Shown here: positions 21,730 to 30,176 of the stretch, piece by piece | Layout of the letters: each line of letters begins with the position of its first letter | Numbering within the stretch: the first letter of the stretch is position 1 | Assembly: GCF_003075525.1 (NCBI RefSeq) | Contig: NZ_QDDR01000008.1 | Location: 1-64,000, forward strand | DNA: 64,000 nt | Reading direction: 5' to 3' | Origin: Pararhodobacter aggregans | GTDB taxonomy: Bacteria > Pseudomonadota > Alphaproteobacteria > Rhodobacterales > Rhodobacteraceae | The notes under the pieces: generated by a model | What the model saw: only the letters and a program-made list of their open reading frames with translations | Databases searched by the model: none | Told to the model about the DNA's origin: nothing | Made by a program: the position numbers and the translations under genes

Positions 21730-21858
21730 ATGCGCCGCATCCTTCGTCAGATCAACGACCCTCGTAATGAACGCCTGGCGATGCTGGGCGATGCGGTGGG
21801 TGTGCTCGCCTTGTTTATTCTTTTCACGGCTGCGCTTTACGCGCCGCTGATGGCCTGA
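21730..21858 (+). CDS. Small single-pass membrane protein (42 aa), unknown
   Basis: ATG 21730 opens a 42-aa frame with a charged start (MRRILRQINDPRNERLAMLG) and one hydrophobic helix (AVGVLALFILFTAALYAPLM). A strong terminator follows 72 bp later, consistent with a short independent transcript. GGGAG lies 8 bp upstream of the start and can act as ribosome binding site. No family is recognised. Confidence 0.5.
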   Translation: MRRILRQINDPRNERLAMLGDAVGVLALFILFTAALYAPLMA

Positions 21859-21930
21859 CCTGCTTCCTGCCTGCGGTCTGGAGAGGCGCCGACTGTCCCG
21901 TCGCCCTTGACCCACCAGACACGCCACTCA

Positions 21931-21962
21931 CCGCCGCGCCTTGTCGCGGCGGTTTTTTTTTT
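21931..21962. terminator. Strong rho-independent terminator
   Basis: CCGCCGCG (21931-21938), loop CCTTGT, CGCGGCGG (21945-21952), then a run of ten T. It ends the transcript of recG and the small membrane protein, in front of the convergent Fe-S scaffold gene. Confidence 0.9.
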
Positions 21963-21984
21963 ACGCGGTCTTAAGGGCTGGGTG

Positions 21985-22425
21985 TCAGGCTGCGGCCTGA
22001 CGGGCGGCTTCGGCAGCGGCCTGGACCGACAACAGGATCGAGGCGTGGCGATTCTTGAACTCGCGCGCGGGCAGCAGGGCCTCGTATCCGTCGAACGGCG
22101 CAGGCGGCACCGGGCCGTCCTGCTTCAACATTGATTCGAGGGCGCTTGCCGCGGCCTCGAGTTCCTCGGGCGTGCGGCCGATCACCACCTCGCCCAGCAC
22201 CGCGGCCGAGGCCTGGCCCAGAGCGCAGGCCTTGACCTCCTGCGCGAAGTCGACGACGCGGCCGTCCTTCAGCGAAAGATCGACGGTCACGGTCGACCCG
22301 CAGAGCGGCGAGCGCTTCTTGACGCTGGCCTGCGGTGCACCCAACCGGCCGAGATGCGGGATTTCGGCCGCCAGCGCGAGGATGCGCGTCGAATAGAGCT
22401 TGATCAGATCGGAGGTTTCGGACAC
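21985..22425 (-). CDS. IscU/NifU-like iron-sulfur cluster scaffold, third Cys absent
   Basis: The protein resembles the IscU/NifU N-terminal fold: HLGRLGAPQASVKKRSPLCGSTVTVDL carries the first Cys and EVKACALGQASAAVL the second. In IscU the third ligand Cys falls in the last helix; here the corresponding segment reads FKNRHASILLSVQ and has no Cys. GTG 22425 (VSETSDLIKLYS) fits the family N-terminus. The upstream ATG at 22461 would overlap the divergent hisI start codon, so it is less likely. Cluster assembly or a carrier role is inferred. Confidence 0.8.
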   Translation of the reverse strand: MSETSDLIKLYSTRILALAAEIPHLGRLGAPQASVKKRSPLCGSTVTVDLSLKDGRVVDFAQEVKACALGQASAAVLGEVVIGRTPEELEAAASALESMLKQDGPVPPAPFDGYEALLPAREFKNRHASILLSVQAAAEAARQAAA

Positions 22426-22459
22426 TTCAGGCGCTCCCAGTCGCGAGAGGATATAAGCC

Positions 22460-22819
22460 ATGCCGTTCGATCCGCAATCCCTGCGCTATGACGACCAAGG
22501 TCTCATTCCGGCGATCGCGCAGGATCATCGCACGGGCGAGGTGCTGATGATGGCCTGGATGAACGCGCAATCGGTCGTGCGAACGCTTGAGACCGGCAAG
22601 GTGACCTATTGGTCGCGCTCGCGGCAGGCCTTCTGGGTCAAGGGCGAGACGTCTGGCCATGCGCAGAAGCTGGTGGATTTTCGCGTGGATTGCGACCGCG
22701 ATTGCCTGCTGGTGGTGGTGGATCAGACGGGCCCGGCCTGCCACACCAACCGGCGCAGCTGTTTCTATACTGCGGTGCGGGACGGGGCCGAGGTCGAGTT
22801 GATGCAGCCCGAGGGCTGA
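22460..22819 (+). CDS. hisI: Phosphoribosyl-AMP cyclohydrolase HisI
   Basis: HisI opens the purine ring of phosphoribosyl-AMP in histidine biosynthesis using zinc. The 119-aa protein is the single-domain form (not fused to HisE) and shows the signatures GEVLMMAWMN, TYWSRSRQAFWVKGE, the Cys-rich metal motif VDCDRDCLLVVVDQTGPACH and RRSCFY. It is divergent from the Fe-S scaffold gene; no other his genes are in the window. Confidence 0.96.
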   Translation: MPFDPQSLRYDDQGLIPAIAQDHRTGEVLMMAWMNAQSVVRTLETGKVTYWSRSRQAFWVKGETSGHAQKLVDFRVDCDRDCLLVVVDQTGPACHTNRRSCFYTAVRDGAEVELMQPEG

Positions 22820-22839
22820 GGGTCGTCTGGCGGGAGGGG

Positions 22840-23682
22840 CTAAAGCCCCACCATCCGGCGGATGTCGGTGGGGCTGGCACCTTCGGCCCGGTAGAGCGAC
22901 AGCGCGCGGGAATCGTCGCGCTTTGCCAGACGTTTGCCGGTTTCGTCGCGGATCAGGCGATGGTGGTGATAGGCGGGCGTCGGCAGCGCCAGCAGGCGCT
23001 GCAGCAGGGCATGCACGGCCGTGGCGTCGAACAGGTCGGCGCCGCGGGTCACCAGCGTGACACCCTGCGCGGCATCATCGACGGTCACCGCAAGGTGGTA
23101 AGAGGTGCCGATATCGCGTCGGGCCAGCACGATGTCGCCGACATGAGTCGTTAAGAAATCAGGGGCAAACTGGTGGGGTCCGGGGCGCAGCGGCCCGGTC
23201 TCGGTGAAGCCGACGGATCCGGTCAGGGCGGTGGCGCGGGCCATGTCGAGGCGGATGGTGGCGGCGGGATTGTCATGGCCGGCATGGCGGCAGGTGCCGG
23301 GATAGATGGGACCGTCGGGGCCGATCAGGGGCGCGCCCTCCTGCGGAGCGGCGAGCGCGGTGCGGATATCGCCGCGGGTGCAGGTGCAACGGTAGGTGAC
23401 GCCGAGCGCTTCCAGCTGCGCAAGGGCGGCGTCATAGGCGGTGCGTCGTTCGGACTGGCGCATGACCGGCTCGGGCCAGGACAGGCTCAGCCAATGCAGG
23501 TCGTCGTGGATCTGCGCGTCGAAAGCGGGCTTGCTGCGCGCGGTGTCGATATCTTCGATCCGCAGCAGGAATTGACCCCGGGCGGCCTTGGCAAGGTCCC
23601 AGGCGGTCAGGGCGGAGAAGGCGTGCCCCAGATGGAGGGGCCCGGTGGGAGAGGGAGCGAAGCGGGTGATCAGCCCGGCCAC
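22840..23682 (-). CDS. gluQ: Glutamyl-queuosine tRNA(Asp) synthetase
   Basis: GluQ-RS is a truncated GluRS paralog that attaches glutamate to queuosine 34 of tRNA-Asp. The 280-aa protein has the class I motif FAPSPTGPLHLGHAFSAL, the zinc ligands CTC and YPGTC that distinguish the family, and KRLAKRD in place of KMSKS. The anticodon-binding domain is absent, as expected. GTG start at 23682, one base after the trmFO stop, so the pair is co-translated. Confidence 0.93.
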   Translation of the reverse strand: MAGLITRFAPSPTGPLHLGHAFSALTAWDLAKAARGQFLLRIEDIDTARSKPAFDAQIHDDLHWLSLSWPEPVMRQSERRTAYDAALAQLEALGVTYRCTCTRGDIRTALAAPQEGAPLIGPDGPIYPGTCRHAGHDNPAATIRLDMARATALTGSVGFTETGPLRPGPHQFAPDFLTTHVGDIVLARRDIGTSYHLAVTVDDAAQGVTLVTRGADLFDATAVHALLQRLLALPTPAYHHHRLIRDETGKRLAKRDDSRALSLYRAEGASPTDIRRMVGL

Positions 23683-23683
23683 G

Positions 23684-25015
23684 TCAACCCAACCACGCCT
23701 GGAACGCCTCTTTCGCGCGGTCGGTATAGGCCTTGTAGCGGTCCTTGCGGCCGCGACGGCCGCCCTTGGCGTCGATCGGCGGGAAGAGCCCGAAATTGAC
23801 GTTCATCGGCTGGAAGGTCTTGGCGTCCGCATCGCCGGTGATATGGGCGATCAGCGCGCCCATCGCCGTCTCGCGGGGCGGCGGCGGCAGAGCGCGGCCT
23901 TGGATCTCGGCGGCGGCGAGGCGGCCGGCGACGAGGCCCATGGCGGCGGATTCGACATAGCCCTCGACGCCGGTGATCTGACCGGCAAAGCGCAGATGCG
24001 GCCGGACGCGCAGCCGCATCTGCTCGTCCAGCAGCGTCGGCGAATTGAGGAAGGTGTTGCGGTGAATGCCGCCCAGACGGGCGAAACCGGCCTCTTCCAG
24101 GCCCGGGATCATCCGGAACACCTCGACCTGGGCGCCGTGCTTCATCTTGGTCTGGAAGCCCACGATATTATAGAGCGTGCCCAAGGCGTTATCGCGCCGC
24201 AGCTGGACGACGGCATAGGGTTTGTTCGCGGGATCGTTGGCGTTGGTCAGGCCCACCGGCTTCATAGGCCCATGGCGCAGGGTCTCGCGGCCGCGTTCGG
24301 CCATCACCTCGATCGGCAGGCAGCCGTCGAAATAGCCCGCGGTCTCGCCCTCGTGGAACTCGGCCTTGGGGGCGGCGAGGATCGCGTCGATGAAGGCCTC
24401 GTATTGCGGCTTGGTCATCGGGCAGTTGAGGTAGGCCTTGCGCTCCTCCTCGGTCTCGCCCTTGTCATAGCGCGACTGGAACCAGGCCTTCGACAGGTCG
24501 ATGGTGTCGAAATGCACGATCGGGGCGATGGCGTCGAAGAAGGCCAGGGATTGCGTGTCAGTCGCCGCCCGGATCGCCTGCGCCAGCGCGTCCGAGGTCA
24601 AGGGGCCGGTGGCGAAAATCCAGTGACCGGCGCCTGGCAAGTCCCTGATTTCACCTGGTTCGCTGCGGATCAGGGGATGGGCCAGCAGCCGCTCGGTCAC
24701 CGCCTGGGAAAAGGCTTCGCGGTCGACGGCGAGGGCGCCGCCCGCGGGCAGGGAATGGCGGTCGGCCATTTCCATCAACAGGCCACCGGCCGCGCGCATC
24801 TCCCAATGCAGGAGGCCCACGGCATTTTGCTCGTCATCGTCCGAGCGGAAGGAATTGGAACAGACCATCTCGGCGAAATTGCCGGTCTGGTGGGCGAAGG
24901 TGCCGACCTGGGGGCGCATTTCGTGAAGCACGACGGGCACGCCCGCTTGCGCGGCCTGCCAGGCGGCCTCGGATCCGGCCATGCCGCCGCCGACGATGTG
25001 GAGTTCCTGTGTCAT
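23684..25015 (-). CDS. trmFO: Folate-dependent tRNA (m5U54) methyltransferase TrmFO
   Basis: TrmFO makes m5U54 in the T-loop of tRNA using methylene-THF and FADH2, replacing the SAM-dependent TrmA of enterics. The dinucleotide motif [20 protein letters not shown] opens the protein. [20 protein letters not shown] and the Cys-containing [14 protein letters not shown] are GidA/TrmFO signatures. 443 aa is the normal length. It is followed directly by gluQ, making a tRNA-modification pair. Confidence 0.95.
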   Translation of the reverse strand: MTQELHIVGGGMAGSEAAWQAAQAGVPVVLHEMRPQVGTFAHQTGNFAEMVCSNSFRSDDDEQNAVGLLHWEMRAAGGLLMEMADRHSLPAGGALAVDREAFSQAVTERLLAHPLIRSEPGEIRDLPGAGHWIFATGPLTSDALAQAIRAATDTQSLAFFDAIAPIVHFDTIDLSKAWFQSRYDKGETEEERKAYLNCPMTKPQYEAFIDAILAAPKAEFHEGETAGYFDGCLPIEVMAERGRETLRHGPMKPVGLTNANDPANKPYAVVQLRRDNALGTLYNIVGFQTKMKHGAQVEVFRMIPGLEEAGFARLGGIHRNTFLNSPTLLDEQMRLRVRPHLRFAGQITGVEGYVESAAMGLVAGRLAAAEIQGRALPPPPRETAMGALIAHITGDADAKTFQPMNVNFGLFPPIDAKGGRRGRKDRYKAYTDRAKEAFQAWLG

Positions 25016-25042
25016 GGGGCGGAAATAGCCGCGCCGGACTGC

Positions 25043-25073
25043 AAAGAAAAGGGGGCGCCGCCCGGGCGCCCCC
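25043..25073 (-). terminator. Rho-independent terminator for the 72-aa gene
   Basis: A perfect GGGGGCGCC.../...GGCGCCCCC stem at 25051-25073 is followed on the minus strand by CTTTTCTTT (25043-25050). It sits between the 72-aa gene and trmFO, so trmFO has to be transcribed from a separate or read-through promoter. Confidence 0.75.
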
Positions 25074-25096
25074 GATCCGGGACGATATCGGGATGG

Positions 25097-25315
25097 TTAC
25101 TGGCCCGGCGCAGGCGCCGGGGCAGGCGTCGTGCCCTCGACCTGCGCGCCGGAGTCCTGCACGGCGGCGGGGCTCGGCGTCGCATCCTCGGGGTTGGGCC
25201 AGAGGGTGAAGACGACGAAGGCCAGTGCCGCCGCGACCAGGGCGATGGTGATGCCGGTCAGGGCGGGGCTGTGGCGTTTCGCGTCACGCTCGACATTGGT
25301 ATGGGGTGCGGTCAT
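25097..25315 (-). CDS. Small single-pass membrane protein (72 aa)
   Basis: A strong Shine-Dalgarno (AAAGGAGG) precedes ATG 25315. The protein has a charged N-terminus (about 16 aa), one hydrophobic helix (about residues 18-39, LTGITIALVAAALAFVVFTLW) and a Pro/Ala/Thr-rich tail, probably in the periplasm. Followed by its own terminator. Function unknown; such tails occur in many rhodobacterial inner-membrane small proteins. Confidence 0.75.
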   Translation of the reverse strand: MTAPHTNVERDAKRHSPALTGITIALVAAALAFVVFTLWPNPEDATPSPAAVQDSGAQVEGTTPAPAPAPGQ

Positions 25316-25374
25316 CGGAAACCTCCTTTCAGAACCAACGCCTTGAGGGGCGGGAGGTTCCGAAATCGGCGGCC

Positions 25375-25725
25375 TCAGATCAGAGTCATGCGTTCGACAC
25401 GCTCAGGATCGGGGAAGGGGCGGTAGAGGCCGACATTGACGTGCTGGATATGCTGGCGCATCTGGTCGTGGAGTTCCGCCGCCTCCTCATCCCCCTGGCC
25501 GAGGTAATGGAAGGCGTGGTCCAGCTGCGACAGATCCTTCACGTCGATCTCGACCAGGAAATCCGAACATTCGTCGCCGCCGAATTTCAGCTTCAGCCGC
25601 ATCAGCCGCCAGCCTTCGATCCGCCCCTCCCGCTGCAGGAGCGAGAGCCAGACATCCAGCGCATGGGCGAAGACCAGCGCCTTGGCGGTCGGTTTCAGGT
25701 CGATCATGCAGTGGTAAACGTTCAT
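25375..25725 (-). CDS. DUF6614-like small protein (116 aa)
   Basis: The product begins MNVYHCMIDLKPTAKALVFA and contains RIEGWRLMRLKLKFG and FLVEIDVKDLSQLDHAFHYL, a ferredoxin-like alpha/beta pattern that I associate with DUF6614; the assignment is from memory. ATG 25725 is chosen because the 12 extra residues of the longer frame (from 25761) encode the hairpin just upstream. It lies downstream of gyrA on the same strand. No function known. Confidence 0.7.
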   Translation of the reverse strand: MNVYHCMIDLKPTAKALVFAHALDVWLSLLQREGRIEGWRLMRLKLKFGGDECSDFLVEIDVKDLSQLDHAFHYLGQGDEEAAELHDQMRQHIQHVNVGLYRPFPDPERVERMTLI

Positions 25726-25751
25726 GGCCGGGCCCCTCAGGAGACCCGGCC
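25726..25751 (-). promoter_or_regulatory. Hairpin holding the Shine-Dalgarno of the DUF6614-like gene in its loop
   Basis: GGCCGGG (25726-25732) and CCCGGCC (25745-25751) form a perfect 7-bp stem directly before the ATG. The loop contains CTGAGGGG (minus strand), the only good ribosome binding sequence. The element may influence initiation or stabilise the gyrA 3' end. Confidence 0.4.
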
Positions 25752-25779
25752 ATCCAACCATGCAGGGCTGAAGAATCGG

Positions 25780-28479
25780 TTACTCTTCCTCGCCCTGTTC
25801 GACGACGCGGGCGACCGAGACGACCTCTTCACCCTTGGCGGTGTTGAAGACCCGCACCCCGCCAGCCGAGCGCGACCGGAAGCTGATCTGGTCGACCGGC
25901 ACGCGGATCGACTGCCCGGTCGAGGTGGCGAGCATGATCTGATCGCCGGGCTCCACCGGGAAGGAGGCGACCAGCGCCCCGCCGCGCATGGCCTTGTCCA
26001 TGGCCATGACGCCCTGGCCGCCGCGACCGCGCACCGGATAATCGTGCGAGGACGAGAGCTTGCCGGCGCCGCCCGAGGTGACGGTGAGGATCAGATCCTC
26101 CAGCGCCGACATCTCGGCATAACGCTCGGTGCTGAGCTGGCCCGCTTCGACGGCTTCCTCGTCATCGGCCTCGGCCTCGTCGGGGGCCCCGGCCATCAGG
26201 CGGCGCTGCTTGAGATAGGCGGCGCGTTCCTGCGGATCGGCCTCGAAATGGCGGATGACCGACATCGAGACGACGCTGTCGCCCTCGGCCAGGCGGATGC
26301 CGCGCACGCCGGTCGAATCGCGGCCCTTGAAGACCCGGACATCGGTGGTCGGGAAGCGGATGGCGCGGCCCTGGGCGGTGACCAGCATGACATCGTCATC
26401 CTCGTCGGCGACGCGGGCGCTGACCAGGCTGACGCCGTCCGGCAGCTTCATGGCGATCTTGCCGTTGCGCAGGATATTGGTGAAGTCCGACAAGGCGTTA
26501 CGGCGCACATCTCCCTCGGAGGTGGCGAAGACCACCTGCAGGTTTTCCCATTCGTCCTCGGGCTCGTCGATGGGCATCAGCGCGGCGATCGAGACACCCT
26601 GCGGAATGGGCAGGATGTTGATGATCGCCTTGCCGCGCGCGGACCGCCCGGCCAGCGGCAGGCGCCAGCATTTCAGCTGATAGACCATGCCGTCGGTGGT
26701 GAAGAACAGAAGATGCGTATGCGTGTTGGCCACGAACAGCGTGGTCACCACATCGTCTTCCTTGGTCTGCATCGAGGCCAGACCCTTGCCGCCCCGGTTC
26801 TGGGCGCGGAATTCGGCCAGCGAGGTGCGCTTGATATAGCCGCCCGAGGTCACGGTCACCACCATGTCCTCGCGCTCGATCAGGTCCTCGTCCTCCAGAT
26901 CGCCCGCCCAGTCGATGATCTCGGTCCGGCGGGGCACGGCGAAGAGCTCGCGCACCTCGTCGAGTTCGGCGGTGATGATCGACAGGATCCGCGCCCGCGA
27001 GCGCAGGATATCGAGGTAATCCTTGATCTTGCCGGCCAGTTCTTCCAGCTCGTCGGTGACTTCCTTGACACCGAGCGCGGTCAGACGCTGCAGCCGCAGT
27101 TCCAGGATGGCGCGGGCCTGAACCTCGGACAGGTTATAGGTCCCGTCCTCGTTGATCGTGTGGCTCGGATCGTCAATCAGCCGGATGTAGCCGGCGATCT
27201 CATGCGCGGGCCAGCGGCGGGTCATCAGCTTTTCGCGGGCATCGGCCGGATCGGCCGAGGCGCGGATCGTCGCCACCACCTCGTCCACGTTCGACACCGC
27301 AACCGCCAGACCGCAGAGGATATGGCTGCGCTCGCGGGCCTTGTTCAGCTCATAGGCCGTGCGGCGCGTGACAACTTCCTCGCGGAAGGTGATGAAATGA
27401 TGGAGGAAATCGCGAAGCGTCAGTTGCTCGGGCCGGCCACCGTTCAGGGCCAGCATGTTGCAGCCGAAGCTGATCTGCATGGTGGTGAAGCGGAACAGCT
27501 GGTTCAGCACCACATCCGGCGTCGCGTCGCGCTTCAGTTCGATCACCACCCGCACGCCGATCCGGTCGGATTCGTCGGCGACATGGGCGATCCCCTCGAT
27601 CCGCTTGTCGCGCACCGCCTCGGCGATCTTCTCGACCATCAGGGCCTTGTTCACCTGATAGGGGATCTCGTCGACGACGATGGCGTAGCGGTCCTTGCGG
27701 ATCTCCTCGACATGGGTCTTGGCCCGCACGATGACCGAGCCGCGGCCCTCCAGATAGGCCTTGCGCGCGCCCGAGCGGCCCATCATCTGGGCCCCGGTCG
27801 GGAAGTCGGGACCGGGCACATAGGTCATCAGATCCTCGGAGGTCAGATCCGGGTTCTCGATCAGGGCCTTGGTCGCGTCGATCACCTCGCCCAGGTTATG
27901 GGGCGGGATGTTGGTGGCCATGCCGACGGCGATGCCGCCCGCGCCATTGACCAGCATGTTGGGGAACCGCGCCGGCAGGACGGTCGGTTCCTGGTCCTTG
28001 CCGTCGTAATTGTCCTGAAAATCGACCGTGTCCTTGTCGATATCGGCCAGCATGTAATTGGCGGATTTGGCCATCCGCACCTCGGTGTAGCGGAAGGCCG
28101 CGGCCTTGTCCCCGTCCATCGAGCCGAAGTTGCCCTGACCGTCCAGCAGCGGCAGCGACATGGAAAAGCCCTGCGCCATCCGCACCAGCGCGTCATAGAT
28201 CGCGCTGTCGCCATGCGGGTGGTACTTGCCCATCGCATCCGCCACGGGGCGCGAGGATTTCCGGTAGGGCTTGTCGAAAGTGTTGCCGACCTCGTGCATG
28301 GCATAGAGAATCCGCCGGTGCACCGGCTTCAACCCGTCCCGAAGGTCCGGAATCGCCCGCGACACGATGACGCTCATCGCGTAATCGAGATAGGCGGTCC
28401 GCATTTCCTGCACGATCGAGACACCCGGCTGGGCGGGTTTTTTCTCGGCTTCGTCAGGGATTTCCGTGTCGTCGCTCAC
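25780..28479 (-). CDS. gyrA: DNA gyrase subunit A
   Basis: GyrA cuts and religates DNA in the A2B2 gyrase. GTG start at 28479; 899 aa. The catalytic Tyr is Tyr131 ([11 protein letters not shown]). The quinolone-determining region reads [13 protein letters not shown] with Ser92 and Asp96, equivalent to E. coli Ser83 and Asp87, the sensitive-type residues. The C-terminal part is the DNA-wrapping pinwheel with the GyrA box QNRGGKG. An acidic insert (residues ~750-785, [14 protein letters not shown]) interrupts the pinwheel domain. Divergent from the rhodanese gene. Confidence 0.97.
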   Translation of the reverse strand: MSDDTEIPDEAEKKPAQPGVSIVQEMRTAYLDYAMSVIVSRAIPDLRDGLKPVHRRILYAMHEVGNTFDKPYRKSSRPVADAMGKYHPHGDSAIYDALVRMAQGFSMSLPLLDGQGNFGSMDGDKAAAFRYTEVRMAKSANYMLADIDKDTVDFQDNYDGKDQEPTVLPARFPNMLVNGAGGIAVGMATNIPPHNLGEVIDATKALIENPDLTSEDLMTYVPGPDFPTGAQMMGRSGARKAYLEGRGSVIVRAKTHVEEIRKDRYAIVVDEIPYQVNKALMVEKIAEAVRDKRIEGIAHVADESDRIGVRVVIELKRDATPDVVLNQLFRFTTMQISFGCNMLALNGGRPEQLTLRDFLHHFITFREEVVTRRTAYELNKARERSHILCGLAVAVSNVDEVVATIRASADPADAREKLMTRRWPAHEIAGYIRLIDDPSHTINEDGTYNLSEVQARAILELRLQRLTALGVKEVTDELEELAGKIKDYLDILRSRARILSIITAELDEVRELFAVPRRTEIIDWAGDLEDEDLIEREDMVVTVTSGGYIKRTSLAEFRAQNRGGKGLASMQTKEDDVVTTLFVANTHTHLLFFTTDGMVYQLKCWRLPLAGRSARGKAIINILPIPQGVSIAALMPIDEPEDEWENLQVVFATSEGDVRRNALSDFTNILRNGKIAMKLPDGVSLVSARVADEDDDVMLVTAQGRAIRFPTTDVRVFKGRDSTGVRGIRLAEGDSVVSMSVIRHFEADPQERAAYLKQRRLMAGAPDEAEADDEEAVEAGQLSTERYAEMSALEDLILTVTSGGAGKLSSSHDYPVRGRGGQGVMAMDKAMRGGALVASFPVEPGDQIMLATSTGQSIRVPVDQISFRSRSAGGVRVFNTAKGEEVVSVARVVEQGEEE

Positions 28480-28629
28480 CGGGGCCTCGTCTGCGTCAGG
28501 GCGCTAGATTTTGTTGTCGGTCTTATAGCCCACCGCCACCCGCGGGTGCAATGCCGGGGGGAGACAAACCGGCCCAACGTGCTACCTTTCCGGTGGAAAC
28601 CTGTGTGCAAACCTGTCTGGGAGGACCCG

Positions 28630-29220
28630 ATGAAACTTCTGACCCCTCTGGTGATGCTGGCGCTGGCCGCCACGCCCGTCCTGGCCGAGCCGGTGAACAT
28701 CACCCCCGACATGGCTTCGGTCACCGTCGAGACCGATGCAGGCCCGGCCGAGATCTCGCGCATTCAGGACAACGACAATGTCGTGACCGGCGAATGGGCC
28801 ATGACCTCGCGCCCGTGCCCCAATTTCTGCATCCAGCCGATGAGCCCGGCCGAGGGTGTGACCACGGTGGGCGAGTTGGAGGTGATCGCGGCGCTTCAGG
28901 ATCCGGATGTGCTGGTCATCGACAGCCGCGTGCAGGCCGATTACCGCGGCGGCACCATCCCCGGCGCGATCCACATTCCCTATACGGAAATGGCCGACCG
29001 GTTGGGCGAGGTGGGCTGCGAGGTCGATATCGACGGTTTCACCTGCGAGGATCCGAAGCAGGTGCTGCTGTTCTGCAACGGCCCCTGGTGCGGCCAGTCG
29101 CCCACCGCCATCCGCCGCATGATCGAGGCGGGCTTCCCGGCCGATCACATCCATTATTACCGCGGCGGCATGCAGGTCTGGCGGATGCTGGGCCTCTCGG
29201 TGCTGGTGCCGCAGAACTGA
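28630..29220 (+). CDS. Exported rhodanese-domain protein
   Basis: A signal peptide (cleavage likely after VLA at residue 19) precedes a region with CPNFC (Cys63/67) and a rhodanese domain from about residue 78: VLVIDSR, the loop LLFCNGPWCGQSP with candidate catalytic Cys149, and YYRGGMQVWRMLGLSV at the end. Rhodanese domains carry sulfur as persulfide; the exported form with several extra Cys suggests periplasmic thiol or sulfur chemistry. 196 aa. It is divergent from gyrA and 72 bp upstream of the UspA-like gene. Confidence 0.88.
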   Translation: MKLLTPLVMLALAATPVLAEPVNITPDMASVTVETDAGPAEISRIQDNDNVVTGEWAMTSRPCPNFCIQPMSPAEGVTTVGELEVIAALQDPDVLVIDSRVQADYRGGTIPGAIHIPYTEMADRLGEVGCEVDIDGFTCEDPKQVLLFCNGPWCGQSPTAIRRMIEAGFPADHIHYYRGGMQVWRMLGLSVLVPQN

Positions 29221-29292
29221 CCTTGGGCTCGGGGCCGGCGCCCCCTACATCTGGGGGGTCGGCCCCGACCGGGCCTTGCGAAAGGAATTGCC

Positions 29293-29694
29293 ATGTACGC
29301 CAGAATCCTCGTTCCCGTCGCCTATGAGCCGGGGGTCGATATCGGCCGCGAGTTGCAGATCGCCCGGGCGCTCTCGGCGCATGGCGCGCTGGTCATGCTG
29401 GTGCATGTGATGGAAAAGGCGCCGTTTTACGCCATCGACTACATGCCCGCCGGCTGGCAGGACGAGCTGCGCGAGGCGATCCGCGCCGATCTGGCCAAGC
29501 AGGCCTCGGGGCTGACGCAGGCGGGCGTCGCGGTGCTGGAAGGGGACCCGGGCCGGGCCATCCTCGATTTCGCCCAGGCCGAGGGGGCGGATTGCATCGT
29601 GCTCGCCTCGCACCGCAGCGACACCACGCTGATCGGCTCGACCGCGACGCGCATCGCCCGCCACGCGACCTGCGCGGTGCATCTGATCCGTTAA
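29293..29694 (+). CDS. UspA-family universal stress protein
   Basis: The 133-aa protein follows the UspA pattern: MYARILVPVAYEPG at the start, VMLVHVMEKAPFY, a variable helix region and CIVLASHRSDTTLIGSTATRIARH at the end. The glycine-rich loop G-x2-G-x9-G(S/T), which binds ATP in one Usp branch, is shortened and lacks the first two Gly, so ATP binding is doubtful. Its stop overlaps the stop of the convergent DUF218 gene. Confidence 0.88.
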   Translation: MYARILVPVAYEPGVDIGRELQIARALSAHGALVMLVHVMEKAPFYAIDYMPAGWQDELREAIRADLAKQASGLTQAGVAVLEGDPGRAILDFAQAEGADCIVLASHRSDTTLIGSTATRIARHATCAVHLIR

Positions 29695-30170
29695 CGCAGC
29701 CTGAGCAGCACCGCCGCCAGCGCCAGCGCCTCGCGCGGGACATGGCGGCGGCGTTGCTTCGGTCCGATCTGGTCCCAGCCGGGGCTCGAGGTGGTGGCCC
29801 TGAGGCCGATCTGCCAGGCAATGAGCCGGGCGCGTGGCGCATGATAGGGGTCGGTGACGATCACCACCCGCGCAGCTTCGGGCAGCAAGGCCTTGGCGTT
29901 CCTCAGATTTTCGCGGGTGGAGGTAGAGCGGTCCTCGACCAGGATCCGGTCCTCGGGGATACCGGCCTCACCGCAAAGCCGGGCAATGAGCGCCGCCTCC
30001 GTCGGGGGATGAGTGCCCAGCCCGCCGCACCCCATGATCCGGCCGACATGCCCCGCATGGTAAAGACCGATGGCATGCGCCGTCCGCCGCGCCAGCGTCG
30101 GCGAGGGCTCACCCCCGGGCCAGACCGCGGCGCCGAGGATGAGGGCGGTGGGTTTGTCGATGTCAGACAA
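29691..30170 (-). CDS. YdcF/SanA-like DUF218 protein
   Basis: DUF218 signatures are LILGAAVWPGGEPSPTLARR at the N-terminus, IMGCGGLGTHPPTEAALIARL, ILVEDRSTSTRENLRNAKALL and VVIVTDPYHAPRARLIA. Members such as SanA and ElyC influence envelope integrity; their exact reaction is unclear. No membrane helix is present, so it would be cytoplasmic. It starts at TTG 30170, 6 bp after the uvrB stop, and is probably coupled to it. Confidence 0.88.
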   Translation of the reverse strand: MSDIDKPTALILGAAVWPGGEPSPTLARRTAHAIGLYHAGHVGRIMGCGGLGTHPPTEAALIARLCGEAGIPEDRILVEDRSTSTRENLRNAKALLPEAARVVIVTDPYHAPRARLIAWQIGLRATTSSPGWDQIGPKQRRRHVPREALALAAVLLRLR

Positions 30171-30176
30171 CAGGCC

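Noticed and set aside
25306-29220. A 1304-codon plus-strand open frame across the gyrA region
   Set aside because: It is antisense to gyrA, whose motifs are unambiguous on the minus strand. Long antisense frames are expected at this GC content. Only the last 197 codons (28630-29220) are the real rhodanese gene.
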